NCBI GenBank assembly: GCA_016584495.1
Contig: WAID01000009.1
Location: 3,162,001 to 3,226,000, forward strand
Length of the DNA stretch: 64,000 nucleotides
Source of the DNA: Celoporthe dispersa
Taxonomy: Eukaryota > Ascomycota > Sordariomycetes > Diaporthales > Cryphonectriaceae
Reading direction: 5' to 3'
Of the stretch, positions 48,210 through 59,397 are shown one piece after another (the stretch's first letter is position 1; every line of letters begins with the position of its first letter). Under the pieces are notes generated by a model, which ran no database searches, was not told where the DNA came from, and was given only the letters and a program-made list of their open reading frames with translations. Position numbers and translations under genes: made by a program.

Positions 48210-48872
48210 ACATAGCCGGTGTGTTAAGCTACGTTGAGTGCTACCTCGTGGCGCGAGTCGGAATACAACGTTACTATACCTGCTGCAGCAACACGAAAGG
48301 CGGCCAGGAATTGAGACCCGACCCAAGAAGAGTTGCTTCTGCAGGGGAGAAAGGAGGGAGCTTGTGGGGGTTTGCTGGGCGGCTAAGTTCAGTGAATCCC
48401 TTCATTACTTTGCTGCAGGACCCGCAAGCAGCTTTGGCTATTGAACAAATGAGAGCAACAAGATGATGTCTTGTCGAGAAAATCAACTGCTGTGCAACAA
48501 AGGCTGGATATCGGGCTTCCTGCTGTCTCATCAAGCCGGCAGGCTAGCAAGCCACACCTCCGTGTCGACCCAGCTCTGTGCCGAAGGAGGCGTCATGTCT
48601 CAACACACGGGCCGCAGCGGTGAAGGCGCATGTGTGCAGCTGCTAGGCAAGAACAATAGTACAGCCTTGGAACGGCGTCCTCGGCTCCATTAAGATCCAT
48701 CCTTGTCGCCGAAGACGGCAAAGACGGCCCCAGCGTTGTGTATCAGGATCAGCGCGATGTCCAGCGCACTTACACCGCTGTACCTTCCCGGGACCCCGCG
48801 GACAGATTGGTCGTTCATTCGTGTAAGAAGAACGTGCCTGGCACGGCATCTCTACACCGCCCGCTCCCCTGC
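47807..48872. other. intergenic
   Basis: 5' flank of the secreted protein and 3' flank of the deaminase-like gene. It contains a CA repeat at about 48178-48210. No gene seen. Confidence 0.5.
48178..48210. repeat. CA microsatellite
   Basis: About 15 CA units with one interruption near the right end, in intergenic DNA. Confidence 0.85.
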
Positions 48873-50469
48873 TTAGTCCTCAAATGATGTCTCCAGGTCA
48901 TCGTCATCGTCAACGTTCACCTCAAGATCAGCGTCAACGTCAGTGTCAGCCAGCCCAGCTCCTCGGTCCAGCATACCGAACGCGCGGGACGTCATGCCAG
49001 TGGTCGAGTCGTGCTGTTTGCCCCGGGGCACCTTCTCGGTCAGCGTCCTGAGCGCCTCGGCACGGATCGGGACGACCATGCTGTTCAGCATGTCATGCCT
49101 CGCCTTCAACGCCGCCTCGCCGTCCTTGTTCAACACGTCGGGCGGCTTCCAGTTGATATACATGTTGCCGTGCGTGGGACGGACGTGGAACCCGCCGTTA
49201 TGCCCCTGGAAGTAGTAGTGGCAGAGCCTGCAGGTCGGCTTGCTGGAGCCGATGTACTTCCACGCGTTGAAGAAGTTCGAGGGGTGGACCAGCCCCTCCC
49301 GCTCGAGAGACTGGAGCACGAGCAGCTCCGCGTGGACGATGGGCCGGAACGTCTCGCTGCCGACCATCTTCTGGATGGCCTCGTCCAGCTTCAGTGACCT
49401 CGCGTCCTGCACGAGGCTGTTGTAGTACAGCGCCACGTCTGCGCTGGGCGTCATCGTGCGGATGATCCTCTCGGCCTTGATCTCCTTGTTGACAAGGGGT
49501 TCTCATCCGGCCCGGACGAGCGGACAAAGACCACCTCATGGTTCTCGAAGAGGGCGGGGAACTTCTCGGCCGCCACGAGCAGCGCCTCGACGCCGAGGTC
49601 GTAGGAGCGGAGCCTCCCGGTGTAGTGCCGCAGCTCCGACCAGCAGCTCGAACTCTGGGTCATGTTGCTGTGGGTCATCCTCTCGGCGAGGATGGTGGCA
49701 TTGGGGTCGCTGGTGTACGTGTGGATGAGATCCAGCAGACGTCTACAACGCTGGGCAACTAGTGGACACAGGTTGTCAGTATCTGTTGTGTGTTGTAGTG
49801 GCTGCTGCTTGCGAAACCTAGGAACGGTGTCTCACAGATGTCCTCATTCACGCTCCTGAAGTCGGCTTCAGACGCTGCGGTTTCCAGTGCATCGAGATGG
49901 TCCCGGCTCCTCTCTGCGGGCTGGGTCTCGAGGCAGGCTCGACAGGCTTCCGTCAGAGCAGTCAGATAGCTGTGGATTCTTGTTCGACAATGCGCCAGTA
50001 CCTTCCTCAACAGAATCTGTCGGAGCTGTTCCTTCGGCGTAGTGTTACTGTTCAAGGTGTCTAGGAGGTCCGTCACGAACTGGGAGATCCTCTCCAGGCG
50101 GCCCTTTCTGAACCTGTTGCACGCGAACCGATACTGAACCCGGTCCTGCATGTCAAGCACGGTGAATGCGGTGACGGAATCGCCGCCCAGCTTGACATCG
50201 CAGAACTGGCTTAGCCTGTTCAAGAAGTTCTGGTATGTGATCTCAAAGTAGTTGTCGCTCTGCCATGTTGGGTCGTGGGAGGCAGGCTGCCTATTGATCG
50301 CATAGGCGAGGGTGACGGCCTTGAGAAACACCACCGCCGTGTAGAAGCGATGTCGAAGATCCTTGTTGACCGGGGCCGGGAAATTTGGGCTATCCATAGT
50401 CGTCTTCTTGTTCGACGGCCCCTTCGTCACCGCTGACCGTGGGCGTTTCATTCCGACGATGGTGTCCAT
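48873..50469 (-). CDS. OTT_1508-like (deaminase-fold) fungal protein
   Basis: Fungal protein with a C-terminal domain resembling PF14441, an expanded cytidine-deaminase-fold family of unknown substrate. Exons 50469-49836 and 49758-48873, with a 77-bp intron. The N-terminal half is helical (HRFYTAVVFLKAVTLAYAIN, FVTDLLDTLN, LRQILLRKVLAHCRTRIHSY). The catalytic-type motifs are HAE in IVHAELLVLQSLEREG and the CxxC of YIGSSKPTCRLCHYYF, which together would bind zinc. FHVRPTHGNMYINWKPP follows, then an acidic C-terminus (DLEVNVDDDDDLETSFED). A one-base break at about 49496-49508, in a C4 run of the coding strand, separates VVFVRSSGPDE from PLVNKEIKAERIIRTMTPS. The nuclear-type basic N-terminus (GMKRPRSAVTKGPSNKK) suggests nuclear location (inference). 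The divergent C2H2 gene starts 655 bp away. Confidence 0.85.
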
Positions 50470-51124
50470 GATGAATGACCAAGACTCGCTCCGTTTGGAC
50501 CTGGTTGATCCGCTTCCGCCAGCATCGACAGGCTCAGGCTTTGTGTGCTGACTTGTGGTCCGACTAGGCAGGCTACTATATGTCAGATCCGTCGTGACTA
50601 CGCCATCATGTGAGCCCAGAAGCAGTGGCTCAAACTGATGAGAAGAGACAACGCTGTTGTCTTCCAGCAGAGGGTCAGTATGCGGGCCAGAAGGTGCACA
50701 AATGAGGGAGACGGCTGGGAAGTTGTTGCACTTTCCGCTGCAAATCGTACTCGGGAACGCTCTGATCAGCTTATTGGCGCGATATGTTCACCACCACCAT
50801 AGTCGCGTGCTAACCAGATAAAGATGCCTGCCAACGTCTGATATGAGGAATGTGCAGACGAAGCCCGGCGCGAAAAGGCAATAATTGCACATTGGCAGCT
50901 GAGGCACGGGAGCCCGTGCCTAAGTGGAAGGCCTCCTGCAGACGAAAGTGGGGCCAGGCTCAGCTGCTTGTCGAAGCCACGACGCCCACCGTCCCACATT
51001 TGTATCACCCCCTCCGGCTCCGCACTGGCAGCGTTCTGTCCTTCCCTCCTTCTCTTCTTCCTCAACCCCGCGCGCCGATTCCCCTCAGCTCTGCTCTGTC
51101 GCTGCCGCCCACGATTGACTGACA
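50470..51124. promoter_or_regulatory. divergent promoter region between deaminase-like and C2H2 genes
   Basis: 655 bp between two start codons on opposite strands. The right half is pyrimidine-rich (51035-51115), as expected for the C2H2 leader. No specific binding site can be called. Confidence 0.5.
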
Positions 51125-52509
51125 ATGGAAGAAACCACACCTGACGATGAGTCCATCTTCTGGCGTACTGCTCCTGCTGAGCTCACTGCTGTGCATGAGC
51201 TCATGTTAGGCGGCGTAACGTCGGATTTCGAGGACGACATGAACTGGATGTCTGTGGAACCGGGTGCCGGGCAGTCTCCTCCAGGTTGGTCACCAGGTGG
51301 CAGGACTCCTGCTTTAGCTCCCTCTGAAAGGGATTATGCTCACCTACCGAAGCAGTCATGAACATGTTCGCGTTTGGAGACAATGCCTATCCCGGCTTGA
51401 CGGAGGATGGGTTCGACGACAATAGCCCCGCAAGCTTCGCAGACGCGTCTCCTCCTCCCCAGGCTCCCTTGGGGCCTGTGCAGGACTCTGGATTGCTCGC
51501 ATCCCCGCTATGGCACTCTCCTCTGGTGATGGACAGCTCTCCAGGCGACATCCCCATGCTCTTTGACGCTACGCCGCCTCCGCTTGGTCGGTGCGGCACT
51601 GGTGACATTTTGAACTGGCCTGTTCACATGCAGAGCCCGGAGTCTTATTTGGATCTAGATTTACTTGACATTGGCTGCCCTGTCCCGTGCGGCCTGGATC
51701 CTGACACCACGACAGGCCCGCTCGTTCAATATTACGACCCCAGCATCACCGTGACTTCTTCCTTCCCTGGCCCTGCGAACTTTATGTTCGACGGGGTTCC
51801 AGTTCAGGACTCTTAGAGTCCTCCCGTTCCCCCTCGTCACGGAGCCTGAGGACGACCAATTTCTGAACCTGCAGCACGAATTCAGTCTGGAACCTGCCCA
51901 AGAGAGTCATGATAGCCCATGGCAAATGGACCATACAACAGCCACAGCAGGGCCAGACACCGCCCAGATGCCTCCGCATCCTGATGTGATCTATGTTGAT
52001 CTGCAGGAGGCATCGTCTTCCGCGATGGATGCCGATACACCAGCCGAGACAAGGCCATCCATGAAGGATCTTGAAGGTATTAGTGGCCCACCATATCAAT
52101 GCCCATATCCCGACTGCACATCAAAGCAGTGCACAATGATGAGCAGCTTGAGGTAAGTCGGCTAGTCCTGTGTTTTGAAGCAGCGGAGTTTAGATCCGAG
52201 GTTGATGATCCCTCTCCTTTGTCAAACAGAAAGCATTACCTGACCCATATAAAGCCCGTCGCATGCGAAGTTAGCCTGTGCCCACGAGCGGTGCAGGGCG
52301 AGGGTTTTGCGACGACTAACGATATGCAGCAACACTGCTGGGTATCCCATCGTGCGCATGCCGTTGAGAGAGGCTTCCCGCCGCCTGAAGGCGAGTGCGA
52401 TCTCTGCGGCAAGATATTCACGAGGAAGGATAACCTGCCGAGACATCAGGAGCGGTCATGTCCATCACGGCCTCGTGAGGTGGGATCCATGGAGGAGGCG
52501 GGTGCCTGA
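51125..52509 (+). CDS. C2H2 zinc-finger protein, probable transcription factor
   Basis: About 410 residues. Probable exons 51125-51284, 51356-52152 and 52230-52509. The first intron (51285-51355, weak GTTGGT donor, CAG acceptor) is the simplest link between the reading frames MEETTPDDESIFWRTAPAEL and MNMFAFGDNAYPGLTEDGFD. The second (77 bp, GTAAGT) is clear. Residues 1-280 are acidic, Pro- and Asp-rich, a likely activation region. Three fingers are at the C-terminus: CPYPDC...LRKHYLTH, CEVSLC...QQHCWVSH and CDLCGKIFTRKDNLPRHQER ending in Cys (C2HC). The second intron falls inside finger 1. A further frame break at about 51790-51840 separates FMFDGVPVQDS (then a stop) from LVTEPEDDQFLNLQHEFSLE. 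Confidence 0.8.
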
Positions 52510-53152
52510 TGACAGCGGCTGACAGGTTCTGTTTTTTTCTGAGAGGGATTGCACTGGGAAACAAAATGATCGTGGGTTTTAGGTTTCGGTTTTAATCAGG
52601 TCTTGCACAAACGTCCAAGTAGTCTTTATTTCCCAGTCAGCCTTAAAGTATGATGATTGTGCCCAAAGCATTACCGATGAGTCCCTATCTCACCCTGCCT
52701 GCGTCAATATGCTCAAGATATTCCCGTGGGGCAGCTCAATTCTGACTCTCAGAAGATACTGTCGATTTGTTCGTATATTCAGTGCGAACTATTTCAGAAG
52801 ATAAGCGTAAACAACTTGCTGTCATCATCAAGACCAGCGGTTCAGGCCCCGGCGCTCGTCTATGCAACTGGCTTACAAGCCGCTAACGGAATGCGGTTCA
52901 CAGTCTGCTGGCCGCACTAAACCCGATGATACCTCACCAACTATGGAAATGCGATGCATGCAACCGGCTTACAAGGCTAAACGTTCCAACTATGATGGAT
53001 TGACCAGCAGCTTGGGACCTCAACGTGATTTCTGAACTTGAGTACTATAAATCTGGCTTCCCGGACCCAACTCTCGGATCGTATCACTGTCTGCTCTCAT
53101 CGCTTGTGTCAACTTTTGGAAGATTCTCCCAACACTACCAACTACTACAACC
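52510..53152. other. intergenic
   Basis: No coding signal recognised. The final 100 bp are a pyrimidine/CAAC-rich leader of the dehydrogenase gene. Confidence 0.5.
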
Positions 53153-54393
53153 ATGGGTCAGCTCAAGGGCCATAAAGACTTCAACCCGGAGCGGGATATC
53201 ACATCCCTCGAAGGCAAGGTGGTCCTCATTACAGGAGGTAAGGACTGTTACACAAATTCGAACACGTGATTGCTTGCTGATATTGTCGAAGGAACTGCTG
53301 GGCTCGGGGCTGAGTCCGTGAGAGCACTGGCCAAACACTCACCACGGCACATATATTTCACCGGCCGTAATTCCTCAGCAGCTGACGCGCTTGTCAAGAG
53401 CATTAAAGCGGTCCATCCTTCCGCGTCTCTGTCATTCATGCAAATGGACATGACCTCTCTGGGCTCCGTAAGGTCTGCTATTGATCAGGGTTTCACCCAC
53501 GACAGGCTTGACATCCTGATGTGTAATGCTGGTGTCATGGCGAAGCCGCCTGAGCTTACCAAGGACGGCTTTGAACTGCAGTTCGGCATCAATCATCTCG
53601 CAGTACGTCTCTCATACCATCATCTTGTCTCCTTGGATAGAAAAAAGGGCGACATAGTGTGTTTTCTCAGAGCGCCGTCTATCATCCGACTACTCCCTTT
53701 CCCCAGACACAGCTCTATTATGCCTTGGCTCCTTTCTCTTGTAGACTACCAGGACCCTAACCGCCCAGTAGCATGCACTGATGATCCGTCGGCTCACTCC
53801 TGTATTGCTGAAGACAGCGCAGGAGCCAGGCTCGGACGTGAGACTGGTCTGTCTAACCAGTACAGGATGGAGGGGTCATCCGAGGCAGGGCGTTGACTTT
53901 GACGGAGTCCGTACAACACAAGAGTCAATTACAGGCTCGTGGGTTCGATATGGGTAAGCCGCAGTCAAGGTTTACCTCTCGTGTTCACAGCACGACAAAA
54001 CTATCATCATTGCTGACTGAGACCGACCAGACAATCAAAGCTTGCCAACATCGTCTACGCAGCTGAATTCGCCAGGCGGAACCCATCGATTCTTGCTGTC
54101 TCGGTGCACCCTGGTGTCGTGGTTACTGATCTTGTCAACGACTTGAACCGGGTCAAGAAGACTATGGTGTATGCCGCGAACTGGGTGCAGGGAATCTCCC
54201 TTTGCAACCTGAACAAGGAATTCTCAGCCAGCTCTGGGTAGCTGCAGGGGCGAAGAGGAGCGAGCTGGTCAATGGCGCTCTCTACATGCCCATCGGTGTA
54301 GAGTCCAACAGTATGCTTGACAGCGTGGCTACCAGCCCGGATTTTGCGAAGAGGCTGTGGCAGTGGACTGAGGAGGCACTGGCTGATTACTGA
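53153..54393 (+). CDS. short-chain dehydrogenase/reductase (SDR)
   Basis: NAD(P)-dependent oxidoreductase of the retinol-dehydrogenase-like SDR group; substrate unknown. Exons 53153-53237, 53292-53602, 53772-53953, 54031-54393; introns 54, 169, 77 and 77 bp or less as placed, the first with a GAAG acceptor. Seen: cofactor motif LITGG-TAGLGAES (TGxxxGxG), CNAGVMAKP (NAG), FGINHLA-HALMIRRLTPVLL, catalytic YGQSK (YxxxK) and the preceding VCLTSTGWRGHP with Ser/Thr. Then SVHPGVVVTDL, LSQLWVAAGAKRSELVNGAL and WQWTEEALADY. About 314 residues, normal for this subgroup. A one-base deletion at about 54200 (T3 run) breaks frame between WVQGISL and QPEQGILSQLWVA, giving a premature TAG in the first frame; the exon sum is one base short. 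Confidence 0.92.
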
Positions 54394-55283
54394 GCTGAGT
54401 CTCGAGGTCGTCACAGCATATGGACCAATGAGACCTGATAGATGTATTTTGGCAGACTCGATCAATTTTAGACTCCTCAACTTACGCCACACGTTTATGC
54501 ATGAGGATTGGTTGTCCTGACACAACGTTCTGCTCATGTTGTCATTTTCACCCAAAGAAATATGTCGCCCTGATATACCTATGTAAGCTCAGCACTCATT
54601 GAATCCTTTAGGCTTACGCCGCACGCATAAACTCCAGACTCAGCAACTTAGAAATCTGAACTATCACAAATGGTAAATGTTAAGGTCACAAGCCTGACAT
54701 CGCGGCCGCCATACTGTGATTTGTTTCCAATAAGACAACGCCGCTGTAGAGCACAAGCCCGCCTGCGCCTGCGCCAAGTCCTCGCCGTCGGCCTCCTTGG
54801 ATGCCTACGATAGTAAGGCAGCACTCCCTCGACCATCAGCCTCGGGCGGGCTTACGCGCTAGACAATGGCAGCTGGACCATCGCGGCCCCAAAAATAGCC
54901 GCGAGAAGGCAGGACTACGGAGAAGCTTATACTGGTAGTGCTCACCTCCAGAGGGCTCTGCGGCCTTGCCGGGGCGCAGTGCGCTCTCGGCACTCCGCCT
55001 CAGCCCGCTGGCGGGCACCAGCACGGATGGACCGTCCTCCGTGTGAACGCCGTATGGAGCTATCCCGAAGGCAATACTGAGTCGGTCGCACAAGGCATCA
55101 GATGTGTAATGCTCTTTGAAGCCGTGATATGTCATTCATGATGAATATAAAAGGAGCCCGTCGCCGCCGTGCTTGGAGGTTTGTTCGATCAGCATCATCA
55201 TCACAATCACAAAAATTACAAGTCTCAATTCATTTCCAGACAAAACATAATTCGAATCACTTCCCCAACCAACTCAATTCACA
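54394..55283. other. intergenic
   Basis: Spacer between the dehydrogenase and the cupredoxin gene. A minus-strand open frame at 54836-55135 has no recognisable motif. The final 100 bp (CAATCACAA/CATT-rich) are the cupredoxin leader. Confidence 0.5.
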
Positions 55284-55838
55284 ATGTACGCTCAGGCTAT
55301 CCTCTCGACTATCGTGGCGGCTGCGGTCGTTCGTGCTGCCCCTACATCCACCGGCCATGATCTCCCCTCTCGGACCGTCCCCCTCACTGGTGTCACCCAC
55401 TCAGTGGTCGCCGGCCTCGCCGGTCAGCTCATCTTCGACCCGGACAACGTCGTGGCCGAGGTTGGCGACATTGTCGAATGGCACTTCCTCCCCAAGAACC
55501 ACAGCGTCGCCCAGTCCTCGTTCGCCAAGCCGTGCGTCCCTGATGCCGACCTCTACGAGCCATTCTTCAGCGGCTTCCAGCCGACGGCCTCGGGCCAGGC
55601 CCCGGATGTCTTCCAGATCGTGGTGGAGGACACGGATCCGATCTGGTACTACTGCGCCCAGACGGCTGGCGACCACTGCCAGAACGGCATGGCCGGCGTG
55701 ATCAACCAGAACTTCAACTCTGCCAACACCTTGGATGCCTACAAGGCCAATGCAGCGCTGACTGGCGTCAGCGTGATCCCGCCTGTTGTTCAGGGCGGTG
55801 TTGTCGAGCCCAACCCCAACCCCAACGGTGGATTCTAA
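55284..55838 (+). CDS. secreted single-domain cupredoxin
   Basis: Single-exon, 184-residue secreted blue-copper-like protein. Signal peptide in the first 19 residues (MYAQAILSTIVAAAVVRAA). The cupredoxin barrel follows, with FDPDNVVAEVGDIVEWHFLP, NHSV (His73) and the C-terminal ligand cluster YYCAQTAGDHCQNGMAGVI, giving Cys124, His131 and Met136: a complete type-1 copper set. Cys84 and Cys132 may form a disulfide. A short Asn/Pro tail (VEPNPNPNGGF) ends the chain; no GPI signal is seen. In fungi such proteins are often annotated extracellular serine-rich or plastocyanin-like proteins, but this one lacks the Ser-rich tail. ATG 55284 is in an ideal CACA context and no break is seen. Confidence 0.93.
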   Translation: MYAQAILSTIVAAAVVRAAPTSTGHDLPSRTVPLTGVTHSVVAGLAGQLIFDPDNVVAEVGDIVEWHFLPKNHSVAQSSFAKPCVPDADLYEPFFSGFQPTASGQAPDVFQIVVEDTDPIWYYCAQTAGDHCQNGMAGVINQNFNSANTLDAYKANAALTGVSVIPPVVQGGVVEPNPNPNGGF

Positions 55839-58341
55839 GCTTCCTCTTCGGAAAAGTCAGCCTGGGCAGCAGAGGGGAAAGAGGAGGTCAGAGGCTGCGA
55901 TGATTTGTGACGGTAATTAAGTACTCAGTCTTGTTGTCGATTTACGGGTTCATAACCACACCAACGGTCCTTTCTCGTTGTAATTATTGTTTTGGGTTGG
56001 AGATATGCATTGAAGACATTTTACCTGGAGAGATTTGAGGATTACATTTCGGGTCCCTCACCCTGCCATTCGTTCTTGGCTCGAGCTGCGCACCTAGTAC
56101 CTAGTTAGTAGTTTATAAGTTTCTTCTAGATAGACGATATGTACTTAGTCTATCAAAATCAGCACGTACTGTTTCTTGGTAATCTTTTACAACTTGCCAG
56201 TGATTTACAAACTTATAAATTTCCTTCGACTTGTTCATGTGCTTTCCGCTTCCACTATCCACGCGCTTTTATAATTCGCGATGACAAGGTACCTACTAAT
56301 TTGATCCGCATGCCTTGGGGTATGGTTCACCTTGCATACAAGTAGATTCTTCCTTAAGCTCCTTGTCCTAGCTATTATTGTTTACGCCCTGCACCGGGCC
56401 TGAAACGCTGTTTTTCTGAAATCAATCACTAATTACCAAATCCAGAGACCACCGCTATCAAGGACCTACACATATATGTGAAACGATAGGACTAAGACCG
56501 GGCCTTTACTGTGCATCTAATCTGCCTCTATAGCATCCTGAGCGCATCTGAGCGTTATAAATTCTAACCCTCTGTTGAGATTTGCAACAACATGTCACCA
56601 TTCATGATGCAAAGCCTTGTGCAAACCAACAATTTCCTGACCCACAAGCAGAAGCGCAAGACATCTCCCAAAAGTTAGCACGTGGACGGAACATATCGGT
56701 CCGATAGGGGAAATTCCTGGCAGCCCTCGCCAACGCTCTGCAGAGGGAGGAGCCCCCAAGACACATGGCATGTGATACTCAGCAATGTGGTTCGCGCCCT
56801 GCAGAGCACAGGCAATGCCGAGAACGGGCCGCTCTGTTCAGGCAGTCTGCCAATGACGCAAACATCAGATCATTCTTCGAAGATCGTCGTCAACTTGTCA
56901 ACGGCTAAAGTACCTGAGATCCTGCTGCGCGCAGGACGAGCGCTGCGTTGGGAGGGGGGCACGGGCACTCACCTGGAAGATGACTGCAGGCGGCTCACGG
57001 GGAGGTGTGGCGTAGGCCGGACGAGGTGCTGCGCCGGGTCTGCTTGGGGCGCACAGGAAATAAATCAGGCTAAAACAAACATTGGGCGTGACTGGTCTGG
57101 GCGATCCCCTTCATCGTATTCTTGTGTATATCCTCGGGCATTTTCGGCGTGTTGAGCCGCTTGCTGACAGATATATTCTGCAGCAAAGTTCCCCAAACAA
57201 GGGTGTTTTTGTTGGCGATCTCAGAGCCCCCCACAGTTGACATGCAGCATGGGTTTTTGGAATTGCCCTTGCTGCCACATCAGCCGCTCCAGTTGACGTC
57301 ATTTTGACTAGCCTGGTCTATACGAGACATCATACTTCAGCAGAGAGCTTTGAAGATACCGTGCAGCGGTCGTTCCTTATTTTTCTACTTCACACGCTGG
57401 AAAGCTGCTCTGGACCCAAGACATTTGCTGTACGCGGTGATCAGCTCGGGTTAAGGCTCCGGAGACAACACACAAATAGCGGACAGGGAAGGAGGACTAC
57501 AGGTGTAAGGTGACGTCATCCCGCAAGTAGGGTCCATAGGGGTCCATAGTGTTGGGTCAGGGTCCTCCAAACATGCTCGCCGCAACTTTAACCAAGAACC
57601 ACCATCGATCGAGTTTCCCAAAAATGCCATGCCATGCAGGAAATGCCCATCCAGACCTGGCAAGGCACCCAGACCGGGGTCTGCTGACATATCTAGTCGT
57701 CTCTCTCGGTCTGACATTGCTGAAATGGCCTGATTTCAGTCGTATGTTGATGCAGATCTCTCCTATATGCTTGATTTTCCTCCAGTCACATGCTTCATGT
57801 CTTGATCAGCTGGCCAGCCTGCTCTCAGGTCCTCGGGGATCATATTATCAGCCGTGCACATTAGGCATCTACAAGATCGACAATCCACTTTCTCCAGATG
57901 GGAAAAATAATGTGGCTGACGGGCCGTCCCTCTACCATGTCGCGCTCATGCTCAAACCCCCGGTGCTGGCAATCTTACCAGGCGTGTTTCTATCTTGCAG
58001 ACCTTTTTTTTGAAGATTTTTTTTATTTTACATAATATCATATAAACTGAGGTATGCTAACCAATTCCCTTCATTTGTTCTGATGGCTATGTCTCCGCAT
58101 CAGTGAAATTGTCTTCTTATGCCGTCTAATCGGCCTCTGGTCCACGCCGATTGTCCTCCTGTTCGGAGCCTTGCCCTGGAGCTTGGCCATCCTTGTTACT
58201 GCCTTTACTCTCTACCTCAAGGCTCGAGGGCTTGTCTTCTTCTCCTCTACGTCTTAGCAGCACGTCAGGGGAAAAGCTCAAAACCATAACTCTGACCAAG
58301 TTTTGACCTTCGATTAATATCAAACGATCTGAGAACCTACA
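55839..58341. other. 2.5 kb intergenic region
   Basis: AT-rich between 55900 and 56600, mixed afterwards. No gene is supported. A plus-strand frame ending at 58258 is unusually hydrophobic (LWSTPIVLLFGALPWSLAIL), and the opposite strand is also open; neither has a convincing start or splice pattern. Confidence 0.45.
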
Positions 58342-58778
58342 ATGGGTTCTACCTCCACCACGGACGGGGTACAATACCTAAACTTCAAGTACGTTTCACA
58401 GCCGTCGTGTTATGCTGTTTCATGATCCCCGTGTCACATCACCTACTCCCCCATCCGTTTTTAAGGTGTGATGCTATGCTCCCCGCGAGCGCTGGCGCCC
58501 TCCCTCCCTCCCCGAGCCGCTGACCAATTTTGCCCCCCTCCCTTTCTGTGCACAGCAAGGAAGGTAGCCGATATAACAACAACCTCCCCCAGCATCGACC
58601 TAATATTCCTGTCCCCAACGAGCCCCAGTACGCCCTGAATCTGCTCATTTCTACTACTGAAGCACAGGGCACCGTTCGGGGACCACTTGGCCTGCGGCAG
58701 ACCCAGACAGTACGCCAGTCCATTGTCCGGATGGGAAAGATTTTGGGTGACATCGACAATATTCTAGCGTCCAAGTAG
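58342..58778 (+). CDS. small hypothetical protein, two exons
   Basis: Exons 58342-58388 and 58556-58778 (167-bp intron, GTACGT donor, pyrimidine-rich tract and CACAG acceptor) give an 89-residue protein with a clean stop. I do not recognise the family. It starts MGSTSTTDGVQYLNF-NKEG, continues RYNNNLPQHRPNIPVPNEPQ, then YALNLLISTTEAQGTVRGPL and a C-terminal amphipathic helix (VRQSIVRMGKILGDIDNILA). No signal peptide. Support: in-frame splice, good ATG context (CTACAATG) and codon-like composition; no homology. Confidence 0.55.
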
Positions 58779-59397
58779 GCGATAAGGTGAGTCTAGTCCC
58801 TGTACTTTGGTTTACTCCCGCATGCACGGGCGGCTGCCCTTGTCCTTTTCTCTCATGGGCCTCGAAAATGATAGCTAACACTTGTATCCTTAGCAATAAG
58901 TTCGAATATCTCTACTAACAAACCATGAGTTTCGGAAGTGCTTCCAGCACATTCCTAGGCTTTTGTCATTTGTGCGGGGTCATACTTTGGGCCAAAATGC
59001 TTATGAGAATGTTGGGTCCCGAAGTTGTCCTGGTGTTAGTTATTATGGCCCAATTCATGACTATTCCTCTTGAACATGACGCATAGAGCAGTGATTAGTA
59101 CCTGTGATGCTTTGCTGTAGCCTGTACATGTTAGGAGTCCTCGCTCAAGCCCCGGCAATGAGTTGGTCGTGCCACTTGACTCGCGATCAAGATTGATGTC
59201 TCTTTAGCGTCGCGTACTTTATTTTAAGATATCTCTGGCTAGATTCCGGTCTGTGGATCGTCTATCGCGGCTCCGCCTGAGCAGATTGAATGGATCCACT
59301 TTAGAGCCCATTTCATAGCAATGTTACGAAAACTTTTGGTCTCATTCTGAGCGAAATTCAGTCCGGGTCCTGAGACGGGCATTCTGCAGCCTATCCA
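58779..59397. other. intergenic
   Basis: Spacer with no recognised feature; the 5' flank of the SET-domain gene. Confidence 0.5.

Noticed and set aside
54836..55135. 99-codon minus-strand frame upstream of the cupredoxin gene
   Set aside because: No recognisable domain or splice support, and it overlaps the likely cupredoxin promoter.
58126..58374. Hydrophobic plus-strand frame and charged minus-strand frame over the same bases
   Set aside because: No start, splice sites or homology single out either strand, so neither is called as a gene.
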